Shown here: positions 20,783 to 31,000 of the stretch, piece after piece | Layout of the letters: every line of letters starts with the position of its first letter | Position numbering within the stretch: the stretch's first letter is position 1 | Assembly (NCBI GenBank): GCA_963763485.1 | Contig: CAVXOW010000010.1 | Location: forward strand, 1-64,000 | Direction: 5' to 3' | DNA: 64,000 nt | DNA from: CAWCKS01 sp963763485 | Lineage (GTDB): Bacteria; Pseudomonadota; Alphaproteobacteria; Rhizobiales; Xanthobacteraceae | Notes under the pieces: generated by a model | Told to the model about the DNA's origin: nothing | Databases searched by the model: none | The model's input: only the letters and a program-made list of their open reading frames with translations | Made by a program: the position numbers and the translations under genes

Positions 20783-21114
20783 ATGGACACCTGTTTGGTC
20801 CTCCGATTGATTGATATTAGGCCTAGGCGCTTCAACTCACACATGGCGCGCCATTGCGCCGATCGGCTAATCCCGTCGGCAGAGAAAGCATTAGCAGGTA
20901 GTGCGAACGATCTATTATAAAATCGGAAGGAACGGAACAGAAGCAGGTGAAAAACCCTTGTGGTGGTGCCAAGCCTTGAAGCGCGGTGTAATCGCCTAAC
21001 CTGGCCAAGCGTCAACTTAATAAACCAACGTTCGGATGTCGCGGCAGTTGTGGCTGGTACCAGTGTCTTAACTGCAATCTTTTGGCCGTGTCTGACTACA
21101 TAACGGACACTCAT
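20755..21114 (-). CDS. winged helix-turn-helix protein of the integrative element
   Basis: A 119-residue protein. The middle (FIKLTLGQVRRLHRASRLGTTTRVFHLLL) and the C-terminal part (FALPANAFSADGISRSAQWRAMCELKRLGLISI then NRRTKQV) form a winged-helix pattern of the kind found in small regulators of alphaproteobacterial integrative elements. The start overlaps the stop of the upstream polymerase gene (ATGA at 21111-21114), so the two are coupled. The last residues (DVAKRKP) are encoded by the 22-bp repeats described at 20717-20782. The role is likely transcription control or replication initiation; I cannot decide from sequence. Confidence 0.65.
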   Translation of the reverse strand: MSVRYVVRHGQKIAVKTLVPATTAATSERWFIKLTLGQVRRLHRASRLGTTTRVFHLLLFRSFRFYNRSFALPANAFSADGISRSAQWRAMCELKRLGLISINRRTKQVSIPDVAKRKP

Positions 21115-22930
21115 AGCGCAACCCGCTCATCGATTGCGCCAATCTCCCTCAACACGTCCATTACAGTTTTCCACATTGCTTTCGCAACCAGCCGCTTGTC
21201 CTGGTAGCGCACGCCCTGTTCTAGCCGCTGATCGATATCAACGCCGATCGTTAGCCCGCGACATACTTCGGTGCCGGCGCCGCGCATGATCTCGATTGCC
21301 TGCGTGACCTCTTCTTGATTCCGCACTTCGAGTAGGATGCCGTCATGCACCAACATACTCGGCACCAGCCCTGCGTCGCACAGCCGGCAGGCTGCTAACC
21401 TCAACATTGAGGCGCCACCGCTTTGCATCGGAAAATTGAAAAGTGTCCGTCTGTTCGGACTGGTGCTGAGGTGTAAGGGCCATCCGTCGAACTCGGATTC
21501 CATCCGGCGCGTAAGCATCGCTTGCTGCACCATCTCGGCGCGCCATTGCCAGAACCTCGAATATTTCTGCTGGTGCCGAAGGATCACTTCGCTCGCGATC
21601 AACGGATGTCGATCGAGGCCTTTGGACAACGATCGGACACCCATGCCGTACGATATCCCGAGTTGCAGCGCCTTCATCTGCTGACGCTGCCCGGTGTTGT
21701 CCGATTTCCAACGCCCGATGTTGGCGTCGTTGGTAAGGCCGCACATCATCGCCAATGCATGATAGATGTCACCCGCGGCGTAGTCCTCGGCCAGCGCCGC
21801 ATCGCCGCTGAATGCCGCTGCAACACCAACCTCTTGCGTGCGCCAGTCCAGATAAATCGCGATCTGTCTTCTGGAAATTTCATGAACGAGCGCATCGCAG
21901 CGTGTGCGTTGAAGAAACTCTGGCCTGCGCATTGCGTCCGCTCGCGGTGCCAAATGGAAATAGACTAGGCCTGTTGCGACCATCCCGGCCGATTGGAATT
22001 CGCGCTCGCACGATGACACCGAGACTATCGCGCAGCGCATGCAAGCCTTCGATTGCCGGGTGAATGTGGTACATCAACCTGAAGGCATCACCATCGATAT
22101 GAATTTTGCCGGAGTCTAATCGTGGCCATGCCTTCGCGCCGGCGTGACAAGCCATTGTTCAAATCTAGCGTCGCTCCATTCACCCTCCACGGTGTAGATC
22201 GGATCGTCACTGCCATAACTGGGATCAAATCTGCTCAGCAATGCCGCGACAACGGCTGCCCTGTTCTCCTGCACTAAATTCCAAAGCCGCATGTCAATTG
22301 GCATGCCGCGCGCCTGGATGCGGGCAACTGCCTTGGCGCTATATTCTGACCAATACAGCACACGCTCAACATCGACGGGATCGAAGCGCTGCCACCCCGA
22401 CAGTTGTCGACGTAGGAGCAGCATCGTCATTCGGACATCTTCCGCACAATATTCAAAGCACGGCCTCACGACCGTGCTCGCGCCACCGGCCTTCGCCGAT
22501 ATCTTTTGCAATCGCGCCCTTATCGATCTGATCCCACCCTTCGATATTGTAGGCGCGGCACGGCATCCGACAGGCGTTTCCGCGGCTTCTTCCGCACTTC
22601 GTCCGGGGCGTAAGACAGCAGAATGTTGCTGGTAGCCAAATAAGCCGTGTGCAAATCGAAAACGTGCGCAGGAAATTTCCAACCTAGAGTCAAAAAGCAC
22701 GTCATCTCGGCCCACAAGCTGTAGCCGACGATCGACAAATCCGGGCCAATGTCGAACGGCGGCGCCGACCCAAAGTCACCGCGCCAAAGCCGCGTGGTGC
22801 GAATGTGCCGAAGATCTCCATCCAGCACGAACGCCACCATGCACAGTACAACGGGCAGATCGCCGTCGGGGATTTCGTACTCGAAATCGACGACGACGAT
22901 GCGGCGGAAGTATTCTTGATGTCGGTTCAC
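21111..22930 (-). pseudogene. exonuclease plus family A DNA polymerase, frameshifted
   Basis: Reconstructed length is about 600 residues. The N-terminal exonuclease domain has VVVDFEYE (DxE), IVGYSLWAEM and EYCAEDVRMTMLLL (late Asp). The polymerase domain has motif A as IYLDWRTQEVGVAAAFSGD, motif B as RQQMKALQLGISYGMG and motif C as MLVHDGILLEV. The essential Asp of motif C is present, but the usual following Glu is Gly. The frame changes near 22590, 22500, 22130 and 21980, so as written it is broken into four pieces. Such polymerases are known from rhizobial integrative elements and phages. The GTG start at 22930 overlaps the upstream stop (GTGA), and the stop overlaps the next ATG. It is either a consensus artefact or a dead gene. 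Confidence 0.75.
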
Positions 22931-23583
22931 GACAGCGATTGCTTGACGCCAATCAACCGCAACAGTGCCGGGTGATCCTCATTCTCAATCTGGCAGTCAT
23001 GAAAAGTGACACTAAGCAACTCATCGAGCGACCGGGTCGGCCAGCTTGGCTCCGGGAACGCGTCGATATCGCGCGCGTAGTCGATCTTGTAGCCTTCGAC
23101 GTTCTCCGCCTTGCGCGACGACACTTGCAGCCAGAATTGCTTGGCTTTCTCGCAGGCGATGATGGTGGAACTGTTCCAACTATTGTCCAGATTTTGCGTC
23201 GGGACGTGAACCAGGAAGAACACGTCGTGCGGCTTGGCGGCGAGTGCCAAGCGGAAGCGCAGAATTTTCTTAGCCGGAAGATGCTGCACCGCGATTTCTT
23301 CATCGATCGAGTGAAGCATGTCCCGTTTTGTACCTTTAATTGGCACGCTCACGAAACACAGTTCCGGACTCCAGTAATCGTCCTCCGACGGATGCAGCCG
23401 CACGAAGTCGTTGGCCTCGGCGATCTTGTGATGTGGAAGCGCGGTCAGCAACGTCTCGACGCCGCCGATCGTAGGCGCCCTTTTAGATTTGAATTTCTCC
23501 AAGAACCCAATCGGCTTCGGCTTCGGGATGTTCAGCGGAACAACGTTCTCCGGCGCTTCCGGCACTTTCGTCTTCTTTGTCAT
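22927..23583 (-). CDS. conserved hypothetical protein upstream of polymerase
   Basis: About 218 residues from the ATG at 23583 (MTKKTKVPEAPENVVPLNIP). An upstream in-frame ATG at 23628 is possible but less likely. There are no membrane segments. A Pro-rich N-terminus is followed by a mixed alpha/beta body. The protein has several Trp residues and an EDDYWSPELCFVSVP block but no motif I can name. Its stop overlaps the start of the polymerase gene, so it probably works with it. In comparable rhizobial elements an unknown protein of similar size precedes the polymerase (recall, not verified). Confidence 0.65.
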   Translation of the reverse strand: MTKKTKVPEAPENVVPLNIPKPKPIGFLEKFKSKRAPTIGGVETLLTALPHHKIAEANDFVRLHPSEDDYWSPELCFVSVPIKGTKRDMLHSIDEEIAVQHLPAKKILRFRLALAAKPHDVFFLVHVPTQNLDNSWNSSTIIACEKAKQFWLQVSSRKAENVEGYKIDYARDIDAFPEPSWPTRSLDELLSVTFHDCQIENEDHPALLRLIGVKQSLS

Positions 23584-23661
23584 GGTTGCGTCTCGTTGAT
23601 GTACGGAAGGGATGCCGCCCTCCGACACACCCGGAGGGCGGTGGGCGTCGGCGTAATGGGG

Positions 23662-24003
23662 TCAGGCGGTCGCGTGCTCGAGCGCACGCCAAACGCTGTT
23701 GAGATTGCGACCAATAAAGTGATCGCGCTCAGCCGCGGTCATTGAAGCCCAAACCCGATCAATGATCGGAGTGGGCGGTGGCAGCTTGGTGACCTCCTGG
23801 GCCACCAGGGCGACGCTGACCTGAAACGCCTCCGCGGCAAGCTTGACGGTGGGTTCGAGGATCACTCCCCCGGTGACCCACTCCGCAGCCTTCCGGGCTT
23901 TTTGGCGTGGCGTCTTATGCCGTGCCGACTTCGCGACTGATTGGCCGGTAACAACCGCTTCACGCCGCTCGGGAGGGATGATAAACGCTGTCTTATCAAG
24001 CAT
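23662..24003 (-). CDS. hypothetical protein of the integrative element
   Basis: A 113-residue protein from the ATG at 24003 (MLDKTAFIIPPERREAVV). It is basic in the N-terminal third (SARHKTPRQKARKAAEW) and helical elsewhere (AAEAFQVSVALVAQEV, MTAAERDHFIGRNLNSVWRAL). The longer frame upstream of 24003 lacks coding character. It sits between the AlpA-type regulator and the polymerase unit on the same strand. No family recognised. Confidence 0.6.
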   Translation of the reverse strand: MLDKTAFIIPPERREAVVTGQSVAKSARHKTPRQKARKAAEWVTGGVILEPTVKLAAEAFQVSVALVAQEVTKLPPPTPIIDRVWASMTAAERDHFIGRNLNSVWRALEHATA

Positions 24004-24085
24004 GAGTGTTCCTTTCCTTGCTTGATGGGTTGACCAAACAAAAGCAGATGGGCCGGAGCCACGGGCATGTGGCGTCCGGCCTTTT

Positions 24086-24352
24086 TCACGCGCGTTCGGC
24101 TTGACGCGTGGAAGTTCTCGGCACTTTTGCCGTGGGAGTGGCGCTCCCAAGTGTGCCGGGCGCAGTTGATCGCGATGCGATCTGGTTTGCGACGTGCGTT
24201 CTGATTTCCTCCGTGACCCACCCGACCCGGTTCTCACCAGTTGGCACACGCTTAGGAAATTTGTTTGCGGCTTCGAGGCGATCAATTTGCCTTCGGCTCA
24301 GCAGAACGCCCTCGTCGCGTAGTTCGGGGAATTCCAAGATCTTCTTTGTCAT
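24086..24352 (-). CDS. AlpA-family excisionase/regulator
   Basis: An 88-residue protein with the compact MerR/excisionase-like fold expected of AlpA: EGVLLSRRQIDRLEAANKFPKR (helix-turn-helix and the loop to the wing) followed by RVGWVTEEIRTHVANQIA, where the Trp replaces the usual W of the wing. The C-terminal 30 residues are low-complexity (Ser, Thr, Ala, Pro). In integrative elements AlpA activates or assists integrase-mediated excision. It is encoded on the same strand as the integrase at 25277-26550 and one gene away from it. Confidence 0.8.
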   Translation of the reverse strand: MTKKILEFPELRDEGVLLSRRQIDRLEAANKFPKRVPTGENRVGWVTEEIRTHVANQIASRSTAPGTLGSATPTAKVPRTSTRQAERA

Positions 24353-24394
24353 GTGATGACACCTCCTCGCTGGTCAGGGTGCGACGGAGGGAAA

Positions 24395-25266
24395 TCACCA
24401 AAAACCGGACCGATTGGAAAATGCTGGTCTGTCGTCGCTTTCGCCTGCCGACAGTGAAGTAATGCCCGGTCTATCGAGCTTTCTTGCTTGTTTGTGACTG
24501 TTGTGACCGCTCAAGATTTCTTCTGATGCGGTCGATCGAAAACACATTGGTGCGGAATTGGCATCAATCCGACGACCTAACTCGATCATCGAGCCTTGCC
24601 ATTTTTCCGTTTTCGGATTCGACGTCACGCCCAGCCTGCCGGTCAATGCACGATGAGCACGGCAGGCCGCGCGGACAAGATCATCAGCGGCACTGTCAGG
24701 CTTTCGTTGTCGGCGTGTTGCCGCCGGCGCCGCTTCAAGCTTGCGGATAGCCTCGCAAATCAAAGGCAGCGCCACGGCAGCCTGCGGATACAACATGGAC
24801 AGGCCACGCGCGTTGATGCTGTTGAGCCCGGCGAGGTCTGGTGCCGCACGCCTGAAGATGATCAGCCGGCCCCTCGAATCACGCTTGTTACGTTCAACAA
24901 CCGGTGGCCGCGACGGTTTCCAGCCGACGACAAGATCGCGCGCCTGGCCGGAGACCTTAGGCCACGCGGTGTGCCATCGGCGTTTCGATCCGCTTTCGGC
25001 CGCCGACAACAGGTGCTTGAGATCGTTCGCCATGCCGCGATCGGCGACCACACGTTCGGCCCGCAATCTGGTGCGGCCCTTGATCTTGAATCCGGTGTGG
25101 TTGACGCTCCCGCGAATTGCCAACACTAACGCATGGATTTCTTGCGCATGACGCGCCACGGTGTCGGCATCCTTGCCGGTGACGTTGAGGCGGGCCAGGA
25201 CCGCGGTCAACCAGTCGAACCGGATTCAAATGGCGGCGGCGCCTTGCGCGTTGAGCGGCCTGCCAT
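24395..25266 (-). CDS. hypothetical protein between integrase and AlpA (one frameshift)
   Basis: About 290 residues if read from the ATG at 25266 (MAGRSTRKAPPPFES) through a single break near 25225. Without that correction the frame can start only at a TTG near 25210. The body contains LARLNVTGKDADTVARHAQEIHALVL and a helical DLAGLNSINARGLSMLYPQAAVALP stretch; the C-terminal third is polar. No known motif. The start overlaps the 3' end of the integrase gene region, so it probably belongs to the same transcript. Confidence 0.5.
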
Positions 25267-25276
25267 CGCGGCGGCA

Positions 25277-26550
25277 TCAAGCTACGACGGTCAGTTTCGG
25301 CCGCGGATGCACAAGGCTTTCGATGTAGTTGCCCCACGTCTCCATGGCCGCACGCTTCTCGTCGAGATAGGTCGCGTAATTGTAGCGCGAGCGGACGCCT
25401 TGCTTGGTGGCCGGCTTATGGTTGATGCAAGCGTCGGAAATGTGCGGCGCGATCTTGCAGATATCCTGCCCCAAGGTTTCGAACGATCGCCGAAGATCAT
25501 GCAGTCCCCAGGGTTCGGCGATGGCGTCGCCGATCCGTTCGTCAAGATTTGCTTTGGATTTCGACCAGCCGGAAAATCCGCCGGCGCCTTCGCCGAATAC
25601 GAACTCGCTGCCTTCGCGTGCCGGCTGTTGTTCGAGAATCGTCAGTGCCTGCGCGGACAGCGGTATCAAAAACTTGTCCGTGTTCTTACTGCCGCCGCGC
25701 CGTGATGCCTTGCGGCCCTGTCCGGCAATTCGATCAGGCGATCCTGCGCAGCGACGGCGCTCTTAGCCAACTTCAATTCGGATCGTTTAAGGTTTCCGAT
25801 CTGGCTGCGCCGGCCGGCGGTTAAAATCGTGAGCCGGACAATTCGGCCGTATTCATCGTCGCCAGCAAACTTGTAGATCAGCGCCAATTCGTGCGGCTGC
25901 GGGATGCGGTCGCGCTCCTCGCTCTCGTACTTCACGGTGCCTTTCACCGGATTCGGGAATTCGTGGCCCTGCGTGTAGCACCAGCTGACGAACTTGCTCA
26001 GCGCGGCGCGTGCCCGGGTCATCGCAATCGGGCCGTGTTGCTGTTCGATCCAATTCAGTTCGCGGGCCACAGTGGCGCGGTTTAACTGCGCCAGCGGGAT
26101 CGGGTGCAGCGGCACAAAGTAGTCAGCGCCGGGCTTGAGCTTGCCGTCCTTGTCGCGGACACCGTCGAGGTATTGGCGGGTTCGCTTTATGTAGCTGTCC
26201 GACCGCCGCTTGCTGCGCAGGTGGCCTTCAAAGGCATTGAGCAACGGCGGCATCAGCACCGCACTGCTGGAGACCGCCTTCTTGCGTTCGACAGCCGGAT
26301 TCTCCTTCTTGGCAATCGCTGCAAAGTGCTCGCGCGCCTGGTTCTGCGCGGTCGCAAGTTTGACTTGCGATCGCTTGCCGAGCGACAGCTTGAAGTCCTC
26401 ACCATTCAAACTGTAACGAATCCCGTAGGCGCCTTCCCCGCCGTTGCGGAATCGCATTCCGAAGTTGGGTAGCCCATCATCTGGCTCCCAGTGGTCGGCC
26501 TTGCCCTGGGGCGGCTTGATCTTCGCGACGTTGTCCTGGGTGAACTTCAT
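25277..26550 (-). CDS. tyrosine recombinase integrase (one frameshift)
   Basis: About 424 residues from the ATG at 26550 (MKFTQDNVAKIKPPQGKADH). Residues 1-90 form the arm-binding domain (YGIRYSLNGEDFKLSLGKRS). A core-binding domain follows. The catalytic domain has the first Arg in TAGRRSQIGNLKRSE, the HxLRR block as GLHDLRRSFETLG and a late Tyr in a NYATYLDEKRA segment. One G is missing near 25722 (a GGG run read as GG), which splits the gene; restoring it joins LIELPGQGRK to KNTDKFLIPLS without loss. The gene points away from the tRNA-Lys fragment 180 bp upstream of its start, which fits an island extending to the left. Confidence 0.85.
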
Positions 26551-26729
26551 AGGGGCAGCCCCAATTTTGTGGGGCGGAGATGGGGCGGAGTTACCCCGTC
26601 CATTGCCGTCCCGTGCTGGCTTGAAAATCACGGGGTATCTATGCGGCAACCATCTGTAAGTAAAGGGCTTGTGGCTTTGTGCGTCTCGCCACGGCAAGAC
26701 ATGGCGAGAGACGATTTTCCGTCCTGGGG

Positions 26730-26777
26730 TGACTTTTAATCATGGGGTCGTGGGTTCGAGTCCCACCGCGCTCACCA
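26730..26777 (+). other. 3' fragment of tRNA-Lys (TTT), attachment site
   Basis: The sequence runs from the anticodon stem (TGACTTTTAATCA, anticodon TTT) through a T-arm (GTGGG TTCGAGT CCCAC) to an acceptor strand CGCGCTC followed by ACCA. The 5' half of the tRNA is absent, so this is the duplicated tRNA end left by integration. The integrase start lies 180 bp away, which strongly links the two. The intact tRNA-Lys gene is outside the window. Confidence 0.85.
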
Positions 26778-27116
26778 AAAAAACTCTCTGCCACAGGCAC
26801 TTCTTGAAACATCCTAAAAATCATCGTCCCATAAACTCGCTATGGGACGACGCTCGCTGAGTGGCCTTCCGTTTTCGGGCCACAGAGTGACGGCCGGTCG
26901 GAAATAATGCATGGGCGTGCGCCTGCGCTCCGGGGCCCCCTCCGGCCTATGCCCTTCAAAGGACCCCCGCACCAATGAGGTCCCCCGAAGGTCCCCTGAC
27001 GTGCGTCGTCGGGAATTGTTTGCCGGGGATTGTCGGCGGTTGATCGGCATCGCATCGACGGGCGATCAGCGGCAGGCGGCGCGTGTCACCATCGCCAGCG
27101 TCAACAATTCACCCGG
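26778..27116. other. intergenic flank to the right of the tRNA-Lys scar
   Basis: No supportable gene. A frame on the plus strand from 26911 overlaps the cysteine-rich gene on the opposite strand and has no protein-like character. Confidence 0.4.
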
Positions 27117-27350
27117 TCATTTCTTAACCGGGTCGACGCATTTGCGACTGCCGCACTTCTTGGAACAACTGGCTTGTCTTGAGCCCGCTGCACCACCTAA
27201 CGATTGGCATCGTTCAAAGCATTGGTTATACGTTAGTTTGCACATAGGCGCTGCTTGTGCGGAGCCTCCTGCAATTGGCGAGGATGCCGAGACGAATATC
27301 AACCCGAGAGCCGACGATAGAAGAAGAGCCAGAGATAGCTTCCAAGGCAT
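27117..27350 (-). CDS. small secreted cysteine-rich protein
   Basis: A 77-residue precursor. Residues 1-34 are a signal peptide (MPWKLSLALLLSSALGLIFV, cleavage after SAQA). The mature ~43 residues carry six Cys: C..YNQCFERCQSLGG, then C..KCG..KC, near-regular spacing that suggests disulfide bonds in the periplasm or outside the cell. Small Cys-rich secreted proteins of this kind are common and uncharacterised in Bradyrhizobium-like genomes. It is monocistronic, just outside the integrative element. Confidence 0.8.
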   Translation of the reverse strand: MPWKLSLALLLSSALGLIFVSASSPIAGGSAQAAPMCKLTYNQCFERCQSLGGAAGSRQASCSKKCGSRKCVDPVKK

Positions 27351-28039
27351 ACAATTCTCCGCCTACTCTTGGGTTTGGGTTTGCTCGCTTTCAGTCCTCT
27401 CATTTCGCAATCAATTGATCACACAATTATTGATCACACAATTCAAGCGAAGAATTGCAATTGGTCTGAGCAACCGCTTCTGGGCGTAACGCGGACCTCG
27501 CAAACCCTTTGCGTGCGTCGCACCCGTCACGACCGAGCCAGCGTCACGACGGCGGCAGGCACGCGACGACCGCGCCACCACCGCCATATCGGCAAGACCG
27601 CTGCGATTTTCGTGAGTTGAGAAAAGGATCCGTCGTCGCGGTCGCGGTCACGCGGGCGAACTCAAATCAGTCGGCACCGACACTATTGAGTTTGAGTGCC
27701 ATCACTTCCAAACTCATGCACTGTGCAATTTTCGGAGGAAGACAGCGCTCCAGAAAGCGTTCTTCAAAGTACTGCTCCCCGAACCCCAAGCTGTCGGCTT
27801 GCCAGTACCGAGCGGCAAGACCCGATGACGCGCACGCGCGCGTACTGGTCAGGAAACGCCGAACACTGCGCGCGTCGCTTGACCTCAGGCAACGACAAAA
27901 GCCAAGATACCCCTTCATTGCGATGACGGGGTATTTTTGGCTTTGGGCGCACCCACCGGTGCAGTCCTGCGTGCGACGCTAACCTCGAAGTCGTTGCGCG
28001 TCACCCGACCCGAGGCCCTCGAGCGTGCAGGGGTGCACC
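27351..28039. other. intergenic region, one terminator-like hairpin
   Basis: About 690 bp without a supportable gene. Short overlapping frames on both strands have arginine-rich, shadow-like translations. The only structured signal is the hairpin at 27898-27944. The promoter of the CHAT gene at 28040 should lie in its right part. Confidence 0.45.
27898..27944. terminator. terminator-like hairpin, possibly bidirectional
   Basis: Inverted repeat AAAGCCAA..ATACCCC / GGGGTAT..TTGGCTTT around a short loop, with a T-run after the GC part on the plus strand and a complementary run on the other. No gene is obviously terminated by it, so it may be a relic or shield the CHAT gene from upstream transcription. 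Confidence 0.5.
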
Positions 28040-31000
28040 ATGATCTCAGGAACCCACGCGGCGTTGCCGCCGTCCTCAACCTCCCGCGCGAACACCACGA
28101 AGCCGTTTGCGATATCTATGGCGTTCGCGTTGCTCGCAATCGTTGGTGGCGCGCGGCCTGCTTCGGCGCTGTCGATGGAGCAGGCCCTCGCGAGCTGTAA
28201 GGACAGTGTCGGCGTGCCGATCGTTCGTAGTTGCATGCAGGGCAAGAAGGGCGATGCAGATTTCGTGAAATGCCGCGCTGCGGCGACACCACGCGTAAGA
28301 GCGTGTGTGATGGCCGCGCTCAATGCCGCGAATGGACGGGCCAACGTTCCGATCGCGATGCACAAGGACGGCGAGCCCAAGGCTGCTGCAGTGGCGCCGG
28401 GTAATGCGCTGCCGGCAGGCTTTGTCGCGCCGCCGCGCACGATTGCCGATATCGCCGCAATTCTCGATAGCGAGAAGCCCGATCCCGTTGCGCTCGAGAA
28501 ACTGAAGGCCGCCGCGGACGATGCTCCTGCCAAGTCGCTCGCCGGCTCGTCCCTTGCCAATTTTTATTTCAATCGCGGCGCTTCGCGTGCGTTCCTGGGA
28601 CGAACCGGGGATGCGGTCGCGGACGGCGAGAAGGCTCTCAGTATTGCAAAGAGTGCCGGCGATGAAATGTTCACTCATCGCATCGAGCAGTTCGTCGGGC
28701 TGCAGCACCAGTCGGTCGGTGACCTCAAATCGACGCTGCAAATGTTTCAACAGATGGTGCGCGGCAGCAGTTCGCCCCAGATGGAGGCCTGGCAGCTGAT
28801 TGCCGATTTGAATTTGATGCAGGCTTACATTCAGGTTGGCGACATTCCGCAGGCCGAAGGCTTGTTGCGGCGGAGCACAGCGCTCATAATGACGGCACGT
28901 ACCAGCGGCGTTCCGGCCTGGAGACAAGCCTATTCGATCAAAGGACGCGCGTTCGAGGGCTTTTTCGAAGCGAGTCGCGCTGTCGTGCTTGAGGCGCGCG
29001 GTCAATACCGCGAGGCTGAAGCCGCATACAAGCGCGCCGCCGACTTTCATCGTGACGCGATCCCGGATTTCAAAAACGTTGAAAACGCAATGCCAGAAGC
29101 CCAGATGCTGCTTGGCGCCGACACAGATCTGCTCCATGCGGTGCGCATGAAAGCGAGGCAGGGGCGGCTCGCAGAAGCGGAGGTTGATGCAAGAAGCGTG
29201 TTGCTCTCAAGGCTCAAGGCGCAGGGCAAATACAACCCGTCGACGCCTCGTTTTGTGATGGGGCTTGCCAATATCCTCATCGAAGAAGGACGCTTCGAAG
29301 AGGCCGAAAAGCTTGCGCGGGTGTCGCTGGACATTCAGCGGACTCTTGGGATTGGTGATGATTCTCAGACCAGCGCGCAGATCTTGTCGCAGCTTGGCGC
29401 GATCCTGACGTTTCAGCGAAAACTCCCGGAGGCTGCCGCTGCCTATGCCGACCTCGACAAGGCGATGGCAAAGTGGGAGCCGCAGCGCCGCGAGGTGCTG
29501 GAGCTGAACGGCTCGCGCATCGACGCGCTGCTGGGGTCCGGGCAGATCGAGGCAGGGCTTGCGGCCGCGCAAGGATTGCTGAAGCGCGAGATCGCGCGTG
29601 TCGGCGAACAGCATTTCGATGCGGCTTCGGCGCGCGGCATCCTGGCTGTTGCCCTGACGCGCGCCGGCAAGGATGCCGACGCGATCCGGGAGTTCAGGGC
29701 TGCGCTGCCGATCCTGCAGGCGGCGGCGCGGGAAAATGCCGACGACGATGACGCGACCATCATGGCTGGCCGGAGCCAACGGCTCCAGGGCATCGTCGAG
29801 GCCTATATCAAGGTATTGGCGAGCACGCCGGCTGCTGGCAATGCGGCCGCCACTGAGACGTTCAGCTTGGCGGACTCGATCCGCGGCCACGCGGTGCAGC
29901 AGGCATTGGCGGAATCCAGCGCGCGCGCCTCGGTTAAAGACCCCCTGCTGGCGGAGTTGGTGCGCAAGGAACAAGATCTTAGCAAACAGGTCACCGCCCA
30001 GCTCGGCGTGCTCAACAATACGCTCGCGCTGCCGTCAGCCCAGCGCGACGATGGCGGTGTGAAGGCCTTGAACGCTTCGATCGCCAAACTGCGGTCCGAC
30101 CGCGACCAGGCTCGCGCCGAGATCAACAAGCGCTTCCCAGCCTACGCCGATCTGGTCGATCCGAAGCCGCCGAGCGTCGATCAGGTCAAGGCGACCTTGG
30201 TGGATGGCGAGGCGATGCTGTCGTTCTACTTCGGACACGACGCCAGTTTCGTCTGGGCGGTGCCGAAGGACGGTGCGGTAGCGTTCGCCGCGATCAATGC
30301 GACGTCGGGCGACATCGAGAGCAAGGTGCGCAAGCTACGCGAGGCGCTGGAGCCGCAGGCGGCCATGATCTCGGACATTCCGCCGTTTGATTTGAAACTC
30401 GGCTATGAGCTTTACTCGCTGCTGCTGCAGCCGGTCGAGGCGGGCTGGCAGCAATCGAAGAGCCTGATCGTTGTGACCAACGGGGCGCTCGGCCTGTTGC
30501 CGCTGTCGCTGTTGCCGACCGCGCCCGCCACGATCAATACCGACGACGATCCGCTGTTCTCCAGCTACCGGACCGTGCCGTGGCTGGCGCGGAGCCATGC
30601 TGTGACGATGGTGCCGTCGTCGGCGGCATTGCGCACGTTGCGCAGCCTGCCGCCGGGCAAACCGGGGCGCGGTGAACTCGTCGCCTTCGGCGATCCGTTG
30701 TTCAGCATCGAGCAAGCAGCTGAAGCAGCCAAAGCCCAGGGCCAGGTCAAGGTGGCCGATGCGGGTGGTGCGGCGACAACGCGCGGCATGCCGCTGAAGC
30801 GCCGGTCCAGTCCGAAGCTTGAGGGCGTTGACAGCGCCGAGCTTGCGATGTTGCCGCGGCTTCCCGATACGGCCGACGAGTTGAGATCGATCGCGATCGC
30901 CCTGCAGGCTGATCCGGCCAAGGTGCTCAATCTCGGCAAGGATGCCAACGAGCAAGCGGTCAAGACCATGGACCTGTCCGGGTTCAAGGTGATCGCCTTC

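Noticed and set aside
26911..27489. Plus-strand 192-codon frame right of the tRNA-Lys scar
   Set aside because: It is antisense to the cysteine-rich secreted gene, whose signal peptide and Cys spacing are far more convincing.
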